From CALLMM01 sp964429855 (GTDB lineage Bacteria > Armatimonadota > Chthonomonadetes > Chthonomonadales > CAJBBX01), in the NCBI GenBank assembly GCA_964429855.1, contig CAYSDM010000019.1:6530-70529 (forward strand): a stretch of DNA of 64,000 nucleotides, in the 5' to 3' direction. Both the position numbers and the translations under genes were made by a program. Shown piece after piece: positions 51,052 to 60,400 of this stretch. Under the pieces are notes generated by a model that did not search any database, was not told the DNA's origin, and saw nothing but the letters and a program-made list of their open reading frames with translations. The number at the start of each line of letters is the position of its first letter. Positions within the stretch are counted from its first letter, which is position 1.

Positions 51052-51226
51052 CTAGTTCTCCTTCAAGGTAGAATGGCTGCATCGCCTGGCTGTCATGTTG
51101 AGCGCAGCGAGAAACGCTGTCCTGTCGAGCGCAGCGAAACATCTTAAGATTTTTCGCTTCGTTCAGAATGACAACCGGTTTGCGTTCAGAATGACAGCCA
51201 TACAAACTATCTTGAAGACGTACTAG
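51052..51226 (-). mobile_element. MITE-like repeat, copy 3, in the rpsB leader
   Basis: CTAG at both ends (51052-51055, 51223-51226). In inverted orientation relative to copies 1 and 2. Terminal inverted repeats are visible: CTAGTTCTCCTTCAAGGTAG on one end, CTAGTACGTCTTCAAGATAG on the other (reverse strand). The internal TGTCATTCTGA units are present. It lies between the promoter and the ribosome site, so it is transcribed with rpsB. Confidence 0.75.
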
Positions 51227-51276
51227 TACGTCTGCGGAAGCAACGCGCCGGGAGGAAATCAACCAGGAGCATACAC

Positions 51277-52167
51277 ATGTCCGCTTTGACCATGAAGGAA
51301 CTCCTCGAAGCGGGAGTTCACTTCGGACACCAGACGCGCCGCTGGAATCCGAAGATGAAGACCTACATCTACGGCGCGCGCAACGGCATCTACATTATTG
51401 ACCTGCACCAGACCCTCAAACTCTTTGACGAGGCGCAGCAGTTTATCCAGGATGTGGTTCAGAACAACGGCTATGTGCTGTTTATCGGCACCAAGAAGCA
51501 GGCGCAGGACGCCGTGCAGGAAGCCGCCAATCGCTGCCGCCAGTACTACGTGAACCAACGCTGGCTGGGCGGGATGCTGACCAACTACGCCACCATCCAG
51601 AGCCGCATCAAGCGGCTGGAAGAGCTTGAACATATGGAGGCGAGCGGCGTTCTGGAGAAGCTGACCAAGAAGGAGGCCAGCGGGCTGATGGAGGAGCGCG
51701 CCAAACTGGAGCGCTATCTGGGCGGGATCAAGAAGATGCCCAAACTCCCGGATGCCGTCTTTGTGGTGGATCTGAAGAAGGAGCATATCGCGGTCGCCGA
51801 AGCCAGAAAGCTGGAGATACCGGTGGTCGCGATTGTGGATACCAACTGTGACCCGGACCTCGTAGACTATGTGATCCCTGGCAACGATGACGCCATTCGC
51901 TCCATCAAGCTGATCTCCAATAAGATCGCGGATGCGATCATCGAGGTAAAACAGGATATCTGGGATCGCGAAGTCGAGGCGGAGGCTCCGGCGGTGGAAG
52001 TGGACGAGGAGACCCCGGAACCGGCTCTGGTGGAGACCGATCCCGATGCCGCCCTGGACAGCCTGTTCCTGGGCAACGAGGACGACGAGTATTCGCGCAT
52101 GGCGCGCCGGGCAGAAGAAGGCTCGGTTACTCTGAACGAAGAGGAAGAGATAGACGCGGAAGCCTGA
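51277..52167 (+). CDS. rpsB: 30S ribosomal protein S2 with acidic tail
   Basis: A 296-aa S2. MKELLEAGVHFGHQTRRWNPKMKTYIYGARNGIYIIDL, NQRWLGGMLTN, and DTNCDPD...IPGNDDAIRSI are canonical. The last about 65 residues are strongly acidic (Glu/Asp-rich), longer than in common S2 proteins. AGGAG precedes the ATG. First gene of the rpsB-tsf-pyrH-frr group. Confidence 0.98.
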   Translation: MSALTMKELLEAGVHFGHQTRRWNPKMKTYIYGARNGIYIIDLHQTLKLFDEAQQFIQDVVQNNGYVLFIGTKKQAQDAVQEAANRCRQYYVNQRWLGGMLTNYATIQSRIKRLEELEHMEASGVLEKLTKKEASGLMEERAKLERYLGGIKKMPKLPDAVFVVDLKKEHIAVAEARKLEIPVVAIVDTNCDPDLVDYVIPGNDDAIRSIKLISNKIADAIIEVKQDIWDREVEAEAPAVEVDEETPEPALVETDPDAALDSLFLGNEDDEYSRMARRAEEGSVTLNEEEEIDAEA

Positions 52168-52260
52168 TGTGTTGGGATCGCGCCAGTGTGCGGGAAGGAA
52201 TCCTCCTTCCCCGCTGTGCGCGGATCGAAACCTTTTTACAAGAAGCAGGAGTAAATCGTT

Positions 52261-53088
52261 ATGGAAATTACGGCGAAGATGGTCAGCGAACTGCGTGAGC
52301 AGACGGGCGCCGGGATGATGGAGTGCAAGAAGGCGCTGATCGAAGCCGGGGGAGATGTGGAGAAGGCTCGCGACCTGCTGCGCACCAAAGGCAAAGCCGG
52401 CGCGGAGAAGCGCTCCGGGCGCTCGGCGGCGGATGGCGTGGTGGGGGCGGCTCTCACCGAGAACGGCGCGGCGCTGGTGGAGCTAAACTGCGAGACCGAC
52501 TTCGTGGCGCGCAATGAGGAGTTCCTCGCGCTGGCGCGCGCCCTGACGGAGGCGGCGCTGCACACGCAGGTCAACACGCCGGAAGAGCTGTTGCAGCAGA
52601 ATGAGGCGGTTCGCCATCAACTGGAAGATGCGCTCGCCAAGCTGCGCGAAAACATCGTATTCCGCCGCTTCATTCGCTATGAGGCGGGTCCGGACAGCGT
52701 ACTGGCGACCTATGTGCACACGGTGTCGAATAAGATTGGCGTGCTGGTGGAACTACTCGGTTCCCCGATGCGCGAGGAGCATAAGGCGTTAGCGCGAAAT
52801 ATCGCCATGCACATCGCCGCCAATAAGCCGGAGTATCTGCGCCGTGAAGAGGTTCCGGCAGAATCTGTCGAGCGCGAGCGCGAGGTTCTGGCGGAGTTGA
52901 CCCGCAACGAGGGCAAGCCGGAGGCGGCTATCCCAAAAATCGTGGAGGGTCGCCTGGGCAAATACTTCGAGCGCGTCTGCTTGCTGGAGCAGCCCTATGT
53001 GCGCGATCCGAGCAAGAAGATCAGTCAGTTGCTCGAGGAGACCGGGGTGGAGGCGCGTCGGTTCGTCCTGTTTGTGGTCGGGCAGTAA
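52261..53088 (+). CDS. tsf: Elongation factor Ts
   Basis: A 275-aa nucleotide exchange factor for EF-Tu. It starts MEITAKMVSELREQTGAGMMECKKAL and carries LNCETDFVARNEEF, with the conserved HIAANKPEYL. Full length. AGGAG upstream. The 93-nt spacer after rpsB has a GGGAAGGA/TCCTTCCC hairpin. Confidence 0.97.
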   Translation: MEITAKMVSELREQTGAGMMECKKALIEAGGDVEKARDLLRTKGKAGAEKRSGRSAADGVVGAALTENGAALVELNCETDFVARNEEFLALARALTEAALHTQVNTPEELLQQNEAVRHQLEDALAKLRENIVFRRFIRYEAGPDSVLATYVHTVSNKIGVLVELLGSPMREEHKALARNIAMHIAANKPEYLRREEVPAESVEREREVLAELTRNEGKPEAAIPKIVEGRLGKYFERVCLLEQPYVRDPSKKISQLLEETGVEARRFVLFVVGQ

Positions 53089-53091
53089 CCG

Positions 53092-53814
53092 ATGAGCGCT
53101 CGACGCTGGAATCGCGTTCTCCTGAAGCTCTCCGGCGAGGCGTTTGCCGGTCAGCAGGACTTCGGTCTCGAACCGGCGGCGACCAACGCCATCGCGTCAA
53201 AAGTCGCCTCCGCGCACAGCACCGGAGCCGACATCTGTGTGGTGGTCGGCGGGGGGAACATCATGCGCGGCGCGATTGCCGCCGATGCCGGTCTGGATCG
53301 GGTGACGGCGGACAATATCGGAATGCTGGCGACCGTTCAGAATGCGCTGGCGTTGCAGGAGGCGCTGGAGTCGCTGGGGGTCGTGACTCGCGTGCAGACC
53401 GCAATTGCGATGGCGCAGGTGGCAGAGCCGTTTATTCGCCGCCGCGCCATCCGTCATCTGGAGAAGGGACGGGTGGTCATCTTCGCGGCGGGCACTGGCA
53501 ACCCCTACTTCTCCACCGATACGGCGGCGGTCCTGCGCGCGCTGGAGATTCGCGCCGAGGCGGTGCTGAAAGCCACCAACGTGGACGGCGTCTATGATAA
53601 AGATCCCCGGAAGAACCCGGATGCGCGCCGATTCAGTTATCTGGATTACGACTACTGCCTTGAGAACCGGCTGGGCGTGATGGACATGACCGCCTTTGCG
53701 CTCTGCGCCGAGAATCGTCTGCCTATCGTCGTCTTCAGTCTGGCGGGCGAAGATAATATCCGTCGCGTGATCTCCGGGGAGGAGATCGGAACCGTTGTAG
53801 GGAGAAAACAATGA
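53092..53814 (+). CDS. pyrH: UMP kinase
   Basis: A 240-aa hexameric kinase that makes UDP from UMP. Typical motifs: LLKLSGEAFAG, VVVGGGNIMRG, GTGNPYFSTDTAA, KATNVDGVYDKDP. Starts 3 nt after the tsf stop, with no clear ribosome site; translational coupling is likely. Its end overlaps frr by 4 nt. Confidence 0.98.
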   Translation: MSARRWNRVLLKLSGEAFAGQQDFGLEPAATNAIASKVASAHSTGADICVVVGGGNIMRGAIAADAGLDRVTADNIGMLATVQNALALQEALESLGVVTRVQTAIAMAQVAEPFIRRRAIRHLEKGRVVIFAAGTGNPYFSTDTAAVLRALEIRAEAVLKATNVDGVYDKDPRKNPDARRFSYLDYDYCLENRLGVMDMTAFALCAENRLPIVVFSLAGEDNIRRVISGEEIGTVVGRKQ

Positions 53815-54371
53815 CGATTCCTGACCTGCTCAAAGAAGCCGAAGATAAGATGAAGAAGAGTCTGGAAGCGACCCGACACGAATTTACGCTGATTCGCACC
53901 GGGCGCGCCAGTCCGGTCATTCTCGAACATGTCACGGTCAACTATTACGGCTCAGACCTGCCGATCAATCAGGTTGCGACCATCACGGTTCCCGAACCGC
54001 GCCAACTGCTGATCGTTCCCTTCGATCGCAACGCGCTCGGAGCCATCGAAAAGGCGATCCAGAAATCAGACCTGAATCTGACCCCCAACAACGATGGAAC
54101 CGGCGTTCGGTTGAACATCCCTGCCCTGACCGAAGAGCGTCGCAAGGAGTTCATCAAGACCCTGCATAAGAAGGCGGAACTCGGTCATGCCGCCATCCGC
54201 AATATCCGCCACGACTGCAACAACCATCTCAAAGCCCTTACCAAGAATAAGGAGTGCAGCGAGGACGATGAGAAGCGGGCGACCGAGAAGGTGCAGAAGC
54301 TGACCGATCAGTATATCGCCGAGATTGACAAAGCTGCCAAACAGAAGGAGCAGGAGCTTCTCGAAGTGTAG
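53811..54371 (+). CDS. frr: Ribosome-recycling factor
   Basis: A 186-aa factor that splits ribosomes after termination with EF-G. LIRTGRASPVILEHVTVNYYGSDLPINQVATI, then NIPALTEERRKEF, and the long three-helix bundle are standard. ATGA overlap with pyrH (53811-53814). Followed by a 103-nt gap before uppS with a possible GGAGA/TCTCC hairpin. Confidence 0.98.
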   Translation: MTIPDLLKEAEDKMKKSLEATRHEFTLIRTGRASPVILEHVTVNYYGSDLPINQVATITVPEPRQLLIVPFDRNALGAIEKAIQKSDLNLTPNNDGTGVRLNIPALTEERRKEFIKTLHKKAELGHAAIRNIRHDCNNHLKALTKNKECSEDDEKRATEKVQKLTDQYIAEIDKAAKQKEQELLEV

Positions 54372-54474
54372 TAAGGGGTTAACCGGAGATGGAGCGGGCA
54401 GGAGAGGGCGGTCGCCGTCTTTTCTCCCGCCGCTTCCTTTCCCGATCACCCGATCTCGCTCACCCGATTATCCT

Positions 54475-55230
54475 ATGAGTTCGCCGGACTTCCCCGCAAG
54501 CCTCGATCCCACCCGCATACCTGCGCACGTCGCTATCATTATGGACGGAAACGGACGCTGGGCGCGCGCGCAGGGACAGGATCGCCTTTACGGTCACTGG
54601 CAGGGCTATCGCACCCTCAAGCAGATCGTCTACGCCGCCGATGAGATCGGAATTCGCTATCTTACCGTCTATGGATTCTCCTCGGAGAACTGGCGTCGTC
54701 CTGCCGGGGAGGTCGAAGGGTTGATGCGTCTGATGCTGGAGGCGATGCGGGCAGAGATCGAAGAGTTGATGCAGAACGGCATTCGTGTGCGCGTTCTCGG
54801 ACGGCTATCGCAACTTCCTCCCGATCTGCGGAAAGAGTTTACCGATGCGATGGAGCGCACCTGCGAGAACACGCGCCTGACCTTTAATCTGGCGATAAAC
54901 TACGGAGGGCGGGCGGAGATCGTGGATGCTGTGCGCCATCTGGCGGGCGACCTGCTTCAGGGACGCCTGACCCCGGAATCCATTGAAGAGGAGACTCTCT
55001 CCTCCCGTCTCTACGCTCCTGACATCCCCGACCCCGACCTGTTAATCCGCACCGCCGGAGAGATGCGACTCTCCAACTTTCTCCTCTGGGAGACCGCCTA
55101 TGCCGAAATCTGGGTGACTCCCACTCCCTGGCCCGCCTTCACCCGCGACCACCTGCTGACCGCCATCGCCGACTATCAAAAACGCACCCGCAAATTCGGC
55201 GCGGTTGTTGAAGACAACGACATCGCCTAA
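54475..55230 (+). CDS. uppS: Undecaprenyl diphosphate synthase
   Basis: A 251-aa cis-prenyltransferase that makes the lipid carrier for peptidoglycan. HVAIIMDGNGRWA, TVYGFSSENW, FNLAINYGGRAEI and DPDLLIRTAGEMRLSNFLLWE are diagnostic; the usual RTSGE is RTAGE. There is no visible Shine-Dalgarno before ATG 54475. Its stop overlaps the stop of the convergent SGNH gene (CTAA at 55227-55230). Confidence 0.96.
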   Translation: MSSPDFPASLDPTRIPAHVAIIMDGNGRWARAQGQDRLYGHWQGYRTLKQIVYAADEIGIRYLTVYGFSSENWRRPAGEVEGLMRLMLEAMRAEIEELMQNGIRVRVLGRLSQLPPDLRKEFTDAMERTCENTRLTFNLAINYGGRAEIVDAVRHLAGDLLQGRLTPESIEEETLSSRLYAPDIPDPDLLIRTAGEMRLSNFLLWETAYAEIWVTPTPWPAFTRDHLLTAIADYQKRTRKFGAVVEDNDIA

Positions 55231-55979
55231 CGCACCTTCAGATCGCTCAACAGATTATCCGGCACGCCCAGACCCCGCAGCAGCGTATACGCCATCAGTT
55301 TGTTGCCAACGGGGTTCATGTGCACCCCGTCTGTCGTCAGGTAGTTTTCGGTGGAGTTGGCCTGCTTGCGGCGCGCGGCAATAATCCGGTGAAACGGGGC
55401 ATTCATATCCACATACAGGCAGAGATACTTTGCCGCCAGTTCCCGCATCACCGCAATATAGCCGGTCAGGCTCTTGTTTTCAGCGCTGCTCAGGTCTTCA
55501 TAGATGATCGTTGGAGCCAGCAGTACTACGCGCACATTCGCCTTCTGCGCCGCCTCGATCATCTCCGAGAGCTTCTGCCGGTAGAGCGGAATCGGGACGC
55601 CGTTGGGACCGCTGCCGTCGGGAATCCGCTTTCCGGCGGCAAAGTCGAAAAAGCCGTGCCACACGTCATTCACGCCGACGCTGATCGTCACCATATCCGG
55701 CTTTTTGTCCAGCACATCGCGCTGAAAACGCGCCTGCATGTCGGTCGCCTTATGCCCGGAGATGCCCGCATTGACAATCTCGAACTTCTGATCGGGATAG
55801 AGCCTGGCGAGCGTCTGTCCCAGCAGCCAGACATAGCCGCCCGGCTGACCTCCGCCCTCCGTGATGCTGTCGCCCAGCGTGACAATCCGATGCACTCCCT
55901 GAAGGGCTTTGGGGGTATCGGAGGTTGTCGGCAGAGCCATCAACGCGACCAGTCCGGCAATTCCCGCAGTCATCTGCAT
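55227..55979 (-). CDS. Secreted SGNH/GDSL hydrolase
   Basis: A 250-aa esterase/lipase-type enzyme with a signal peptide. The four blocks are seen: GDSITEGGG (nucleophile Ser), NAGISGHKATD, VGVNDVWHG and DGVHMNPVG (catalytic Asp/His). Substrate unknown (carbohydrate esters are common). ATG 55979 is 10 nt after a GGAG; the earlier frame lacks a ribosome site. Confidence 0.88.
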   Translation of the reverse strand: MQMTAGIAGLVALMALPTTSDTPKALQGVHRIVTLGDSITEGGGQPGGYVWLLGQTLARLYPDQKFEIVNAGISGHKATDMQARFQRDVLDKKPDMVTISVGVNDVWHGFFDFAAGKRIPDGSGPNGVPIPLYRQKLSEMIEAAQKANVRVVLLAPTIIYEDLSSAENKSLTGYIAVMRELAAKYLCLYVDMNAPFHRIIAARRKQANSTENYLTTDGVHMNPVGNKLMAYTLLRGLGVPDNLLSDLKVR

Positions 55980-56039
55980 GGTTTTCTCTCTCCTTTGAAG
56001 GGTGAACAATTCTTTATCGCTTTCCTCTGCATCCGAAGC

Positions 56040-59000
56040 CTACTCCTCTTCTCTGGGCTTCTGCTGCTCTTGCGCGCGGCGTTTGGCAGCCATCAGGCGA
56101 CCCATGCCCCCTTCCGTCGCTGGTTCAGCGGGAGAGGGAGCCTCCGGGGCAGTCGGTCGCGGGGGAGTCGCGCTGACGTTTGAGGAAGGGGTAACTACGG
56201 ACGATCCGGCGGAAGGGAAGGACGCAGGCGACGCGCCATCAAGCGCACTCGTCGGCATGTCGGCGTTTTGCAGTTTCTCGGCGGCTGCGCGCGTTTCGGC
56301 GGAGGCGCGCGTTTTCACGTTGATCAGGCGCGCCATCTCCGGAGTGGAAACGGCGGAATCTTCGCGCCGCGCCCGCTTGGGAAGCCTGCCGCGCGCCCAC
56401 CCCAGAGCGCGCCGAAAATCCTCCTTCTGCAGCGCCAGACGCCGCGCCGCGACATCCAGCGGAAACAGAAGCATCGCCATAAGCAGCAGCGACTCGACCA
56501 GCGAGATCGGCGAGTAGATGGAGGGACGCTTATCGGTGAAGACGCGCCGGGGATCGGTCTGCGCCGTGCCGCCCCCGGTCTGCGCCAGTTGAGACATCAG
56601 GTAGGCGTTGGTGGTCAGGTCATGGTATTCGGGCGAGTAGGGAACCACCAGTCCGGTTATGGAACTCTCGATGGTCTTATCCGGCAGTTCGCGAACCACA
56701 TTGACCAGATAGGTTCCGATCTTCGCCGCATCGAACCAGCCCTCGTAGGTTCCCGGCGCGCTCTGACGTAAAGGGATTTCGAACGGCTCACCCTCCGGAC
56801 CGGCGATCTTCGCGGTGAAGTTCAGGCGATTAAGGAATTTTCCCTCCCGATCCAGCGCCTCCACCATAATATGCCCTCGCGTCCCCTCCATCGTTACCTG
56901 TGTCTGGAAATCGGAGGGCGAGAAGGTGCGCATCGTCCAGCGAATCGCCTGCGCCCAGAAGGGACCGTATCCGCTCCAGGGCAGCCACTGCACCGCCCAC
57001 TTGTTCTTGTCGTCGGAGGTGAACGCCATGGCGCGCCCCAGCCCGTAACGCCAGGTGGCATAGACCGGGTCGTTATGGTGCGAGGTCAGGATCACATCGG
57101 CGGTCGGCTTGGCGATGGTGACGTTATAACCGAGCAGGGGCGGCATCGAGGCGGCGCCGATACCGGAGAGGCGGTCTTCCAGTCCGGGGGTGACGATCGG
57201 GCGAAACGGTTCTTCGATGATCGGACGGCTGGAGATGCGCTCGATCTCCTGAAGGTAGATGCCGGGAATATCTTTCGGATCCCTCACCTGATAGAATCGT
57301 CCGCCCGTATCGCCTGCCAGCGCGCCCAGAAGCTGCGCGTTGATGTCGCCCGCGTTCTCTCCAATGCCGACGGCGGAGAGCGTGATCTTGCGCTTCTTCA
57401 TCTCATCCAGCAGGGGACGCCAGTCGGGATCGGAGGATTGTCCATCGGTCAGCAGAATGATATGCTTGATCGGCGTATCGTCGTTTTTGATGAGTTCGAA
57501 CGCCTCCTGCACCCCGCTGTAGACGCTCGTGCCGCCTCCCACGCGTATCTGCTGAATCGCGCCGATGATCTGCGGAGCCTGCTCCGCCGAGGTGAGTGGA
57601 ACCTGTACCTGCGCGCTGGAATCGAAGATCGCCACCGCTGCCTTGTCGGTCGGTTTCAATGCCTGCACCGCGCGCGAAGCCGCCTCGATCGCCATCTGCA
57701 GCTTTCTGCCGGACATACTGCCGGAGCGGTCTATCGCAAACGCCACGCAGACCGGCGGAAAACGCTGCATCTTGCGAATATCGAGGTTGACCGGCAATGC
57801 CTCCTCAATGGCGGTACGGCGATAGCCGCCCAGTCCGAAACTGTTTTCGCCGCCGATCATCCCGAACCCGACGCCGAAGTCGCGGACGCTGACCTGGATC
57901 GCCTGCATCTGCGCGGTCGAGAGCATGGTGGAGGGGACATCCGACAGAATGATGCTGTCGAACTGCTGCAGCGCGGCGGCGGTTGTCGGCATGGCGGCCG
58001 GCGGGGCGTAGAGGACATCTATATTCTGTCCGCGAAGCTGCCGCTGAAGGTACTGCATCAGGCGCGGCGTGGAAGCTACATAGAGCACCTGCGGACGCCC
58101 GCGCACCGAGACAAAGCTCAGTCCCCGGTTATTCTCTGAGAGCGAATCTTCTTGGGGATTGGTCTCCAGCGAGGCTTCCAGACGGAAAAAACCGGGACTG
58201 TTGATCTGGACCGGAAACTCGTGCACGCGCCTGCCTGCCGGAATCTCCACCACCCGGGCAGGACTCGTCGGCTGCCCCTTGCGCATAACGGTGAGGCGTC
58301 CGCGCTGCGCGTTCAGCGCGTTTGTGACGACTTTGACCGAAAACGGCTCTCCGATCTTGACGCGGGACGGTACCACCATCTTCTCGATCAGAGCCTCCGT
58401 TTTGAGCGTGGAGGGCAGCAAAACGGTGTCCACCTTCACCTGCGCGGCAGCCAGGGAGGGAACCTCCGCCAGCGCGTTGCCGATATTCTCGTTGCCGTCG
58501 GAGAGAACCACGATCTTTCCGGCGGTTTCGCGTGAAATGAGCGGAAGCGCGGTTCGCAGCGCGTCCGAGAGATTGGTGGCGTTGGTAGCGCCGGGGTGTC
58601 TGATCTCGCCGGGAGTGAAGGCGCTGCTCGGAAGGTTGTGAATGGATGGATCGGAGCCGAAGGTGACAACGCCTACCTGATCGTTGGGGCGTTTACGGCT
58701 GGCAGCCTCCCGAATGAACTGGAGCGCTGCCTGTTTCTGATCATCGCGAAGAGAGCGGGAGGAGTCCAGTAGAAAGATAACGGTCAGGTCGTCATTGCGC
58801 TGAATCCAGCGTGTGCCTGCCAGAGCGAGGAAGAGGAGAGTGACAATCAACAGTCGCAGCGAAAGCGCAAACCGCTTTCGCGAGCGACTCATATCGGTCA
58901 GGGTCTGTCGGTGCCACCACCAGAAGAAGAGATACGCGGCGACAAGCCCCACTCCCAGAACAACGAGCATCATCGAGCTGGCTGAGAACTGAATGGGCAC
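56040..59000 (-). CDS. Large membrane protein with two von Willebrand A-type regions
   Basis: A 986-aa protein. Two N-terminal membrane segments (about 8-30, 45-65) precede a first VWA-like region with FLLDSSRSL (about 74-82, MIDAS-like DxSxS). A middle region shows glutamine-amidotransferase-like features. A second, complete VWA domain begins near 418 (FAIDRSGSMSGRK). A third membrane segment lies near 850, then a long Ala/Pro/Ser-rich tail. Such proteins may act as envelope assembly or MoxR-type partners; no MoxR is nearby. GTG 59000 is the start, with GGAGG at spacing 7. Confidence 0.75.
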   Translation of the reverse strand: MPIQFSASSMMLVVLGVGLVAAYLFFWWWHRQTLTDMSRSRKRFALSLRLLIVTLLFLALAGTRWIQRNDDLTVIFLLDSSRSLRDDQKQAALQFIREAASRKRPNDQVGVVTFGSDPSIHNLPSSAFTPGEIRHPGATNATNLSDALRTALPLISRETAGKIVVLSDGNENIGNALAEVPSLAAAQVKVDTVLLPSTLKTEALIEKMVVPSRVKIGEPFSVKVVTNALNAQRGRLTVMRKGQPTSPARVVEIPAGRRVHEFPVQINSPGFFRLEASLETNPQEDSLSENNRGLSFVSVRGRPQVLYVASTPRLMQYLQRQLRGQNIDVLYAPPAAMPTTAAALQQFDSIILSDVPSTMLSTAQMQAIQVSVRDFGVGFGMIGGENSFGLGGYRRTAIEEALPVNLDIRKMQRFPPVCVAFAIDRSGSMSGRKLQMAIEAASRAVQALKPTDKAAVAIFDSSAQVQVPLTSAEQAPQIIGAIQQIRVGGGTSVYSGVQEAFELIKNDDTPIKHIILLTDGQSSDPDWRPLLDEMKKRKITLSAVGIGENAGDINAQLLGALAGDTGGRFYQVRDPKDIPGIYLQEIERISSRPIIEEPFRPIVTPGLEDRLSGIGAASMPPLLGYNVTIAKPTADVILTSHHNDPVYATWRYGLGRAMAFTSDDKNKWAVQWLPWSGYGPFWAQAIRWTMRTFSPSDFQTQVTMEGTRGHIMVEALDREGKFLNRLNFTAKIAGPEGEPFEIPLRQSAPGTYEGWFDAAKIGTYLVNVVRELPDKTIESSITGLVVPYSPEYHDLTTNAYLMSQLAQTGGGTAQTDPRRVFTDKRPSIYSPISLVESLLLMAMLLFPLDVAARRLALQKEDFRRALGWARGRLPKRARREDSAVSTPEMARLINVKTRASAETRAAAEKLQNADMPTSALDGASPASFPSAGSSVVTPSSNVSATPPRPTAPEAPSPAEPATEGGMGRLMAAKRRAQEQQKPREEE

Positions 59001-59044
59001 GCGGTCGCCTCCAGCGAAGGTACGATGTCACCGTTCGGATGTCA

Positions 59045-59782
59045 TCAGGACTGCTGCCCGACGGCGCTTTCCACTTCCATACGAATCTTTTCCGCCGCTC
59101 CGACAGGATCCTCGGCGGCGGTGATGGCGCGACCGACCACCAGATAGTCTGCGCCGCGTGAAATCGCTTCGCCGGGGGTCATGGTGCGCCGCTGATCTCC
59201 CGCATCCACACCCGCCGGTCGCACGCCGGGAGTCACGATCAGAAAATCGGAGCCGCAGGCGGCGCGCACCGCCTCTATCTCCTGTGGAGATGCGACCACT
59301 CCCTGACCACCCGCAGCCTGCGTCATTCGCGCCATCGCCACAACATAGTTTTCGGGAGCCAGCCGCGAATGCAGTTCGTTTTCCAGTTCAACGGCGGAGA
59401 GAGAGGTCAGCAGCGTAACGCCCAGCAGAATCGGGGGAGCGATTCCGAACTGATCAGAGGTCTCCATGAGGGCGTCTGCGGCGGCGCGGATCATGCGCGA
59501 ACCGCCTGCCGCGTGAACATTGGTCATCCAGACGCCCTGTCGGGCGATCGCGCGCATTGCGCCCGCCGCCGTATTGGGGATGTCGTGAATCTTGGCATCA
59601 TAGAAGAGGCGCGACGCTCCGGCGTCCTGCAGCTTCTCGAAGATGCTGACTCCGGTCGCGTTAACCAGTTCCAGACCGACCTTGAACGCCCCCACATGGT
59701 CTTTGAGGTGTCTTACCAACTGCAATGCCTGGAAGGCGTTATCCACATCCAGCGCAAGAATCAGACGATCTATCGGCTTCAC
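59045..59782 (-). CDS. pyrF: Orotidine 5'-phosphate decarboxylase
   Basis: A 245-aa enzyme of pyrimidine synthesis (OMP to UMP). LILALDVDNAFQAL at the start, the active-site KVGLELVNATG and FYDAKIHDIPNTAAGA, and TPGVRPAG are all present. GTG 59782 follows a perfect AAGGAGG at spacing 5, so the longer open frame to 59872 is rejected. It precedes the VWA gene on the same strand (44 nt). Confidence 0.96.
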   Translation of the reverse strand: MKPIDRLILALDVDNAFQALQLVRHLKDHVGAFKVGLELVNATGVSIFEKLQDAGASRLFYDAKIHDIPNTAAGAMRAIARQGVWMTNVHAAGGSRMIRAAADALMETSDQFGIAPPILLGVTLLTSLSAVELENELHSRLAPENYVVAMARMTQAAGGQGVVASPQEIEAVRAACGSDFLIVTPGVRPAGVDAGDQRRTMTPGEAISRGADYLVVGRAITAAEDPVGAAEKIRMEVESAVGQQS

Positions 59783-59803
59783 AGACCCCTCCTTTTCAGG
59801 TAG

Positions 59804-59809
59804 ATTATA
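59804..59809 (-). promoter_or_regulatory. Possible pyrF -10 box
   Basis: TATAAT on the minus strand (59809-59804), 22 nt before the GTG. No good -35 is found at 16-18 nt. Confidence 0.4.
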
Positions 59810-59861
59810 CAACAAATCCTGGAGAAGATACGTATAATTGTCACGGATGGTCGAACAGGGG

Positions 59862-59890
59862 TTGAAATCCATACGGAAACAACGTATAAT
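59862..59890 (+). promoter_or_regulatory. Sigma-70-type promoter for the ErpA-like gene
   Basis: TTGAAA (59862-59867), 17-nt spacer, TATAAT (59885-59890). Predicted leader about 80 nt. Confidence 0.85.
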
Positions 59891-59977
59891 TTATCTAGGC
59901 TAAACAACCGTTCGAAAGATTCCGCAACAGGCGCAGCGGCTCCCGCGCGCTGCGAGCGATAAGGAGCAAAGGTAATC

Positions 59978-60382
59978 ATGAGCTTAACAGTCGGTGAGCA
60001 GACGGCCATCGTTCTTTCGGAGCGAGCCGGAGAAGAGATCAAGAGCCTTTTCGAGAGCCAGGGCTGCGTCGGTGCGATGCTGCGAGTCTTCGTGCATGGC
60101 GGCGGATGCTCGGGGCTTCAGTACGGCATGATGATCGCCGAAGAGATGGAAGAGGGCGACATCAAGTTCGAGCAGCATGGAGTCTCCGTACTGGTGGATG
60201 AGGACAGCATTCAGTATCTCAAGGGTTCGACCATTGACTGGGTTGAGGACGAGGTGATGGGAAGCGGCTTTAAGATTGACAATCCGAACGCCGTACGCGG
60301 CTGCGGCTGCGGCTCCTCCTTCTCGACCGAAGAGGGCGAATCGGGAGGAGGCTGCGGCTCCGGCGGCTGCTGCAGCCGATAA
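59978..60382 (+). CDS. erpA: Iron-sulfur cluster insertion protein, ErpA/IscA family
   Basis: A 134-aa HesB/IscA-type carrier for Fe-S clusters. The three ligand Cys are in HGGGCSGLQYG (Cys 44) and GCGCGSSF (Cys about 108 and 110). The C-terminus is extended and Cys/Gly-rich, GGGCGSGGCCSR, adding three more Cys. AAGGAG and AAAGG lie upstream. Transcribed alone, with its own promoter and terminator. Confidence 0.9.
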   Translation: MSLTVGEQTAIVLSERAGEEIKSLFESQGCVGAMLRVFVHGGGCSGLQYGMMIAEEMEEGDIKFEQHGVSVLVDEDSIQYLKGSTIDWVEDEVMGSGFKIDNPNAVRGCGCGSSFSTEEGESGGGCGSGGCCSR

Positions 60383-60400
60383 TAGTATCTGTTTTTGATA

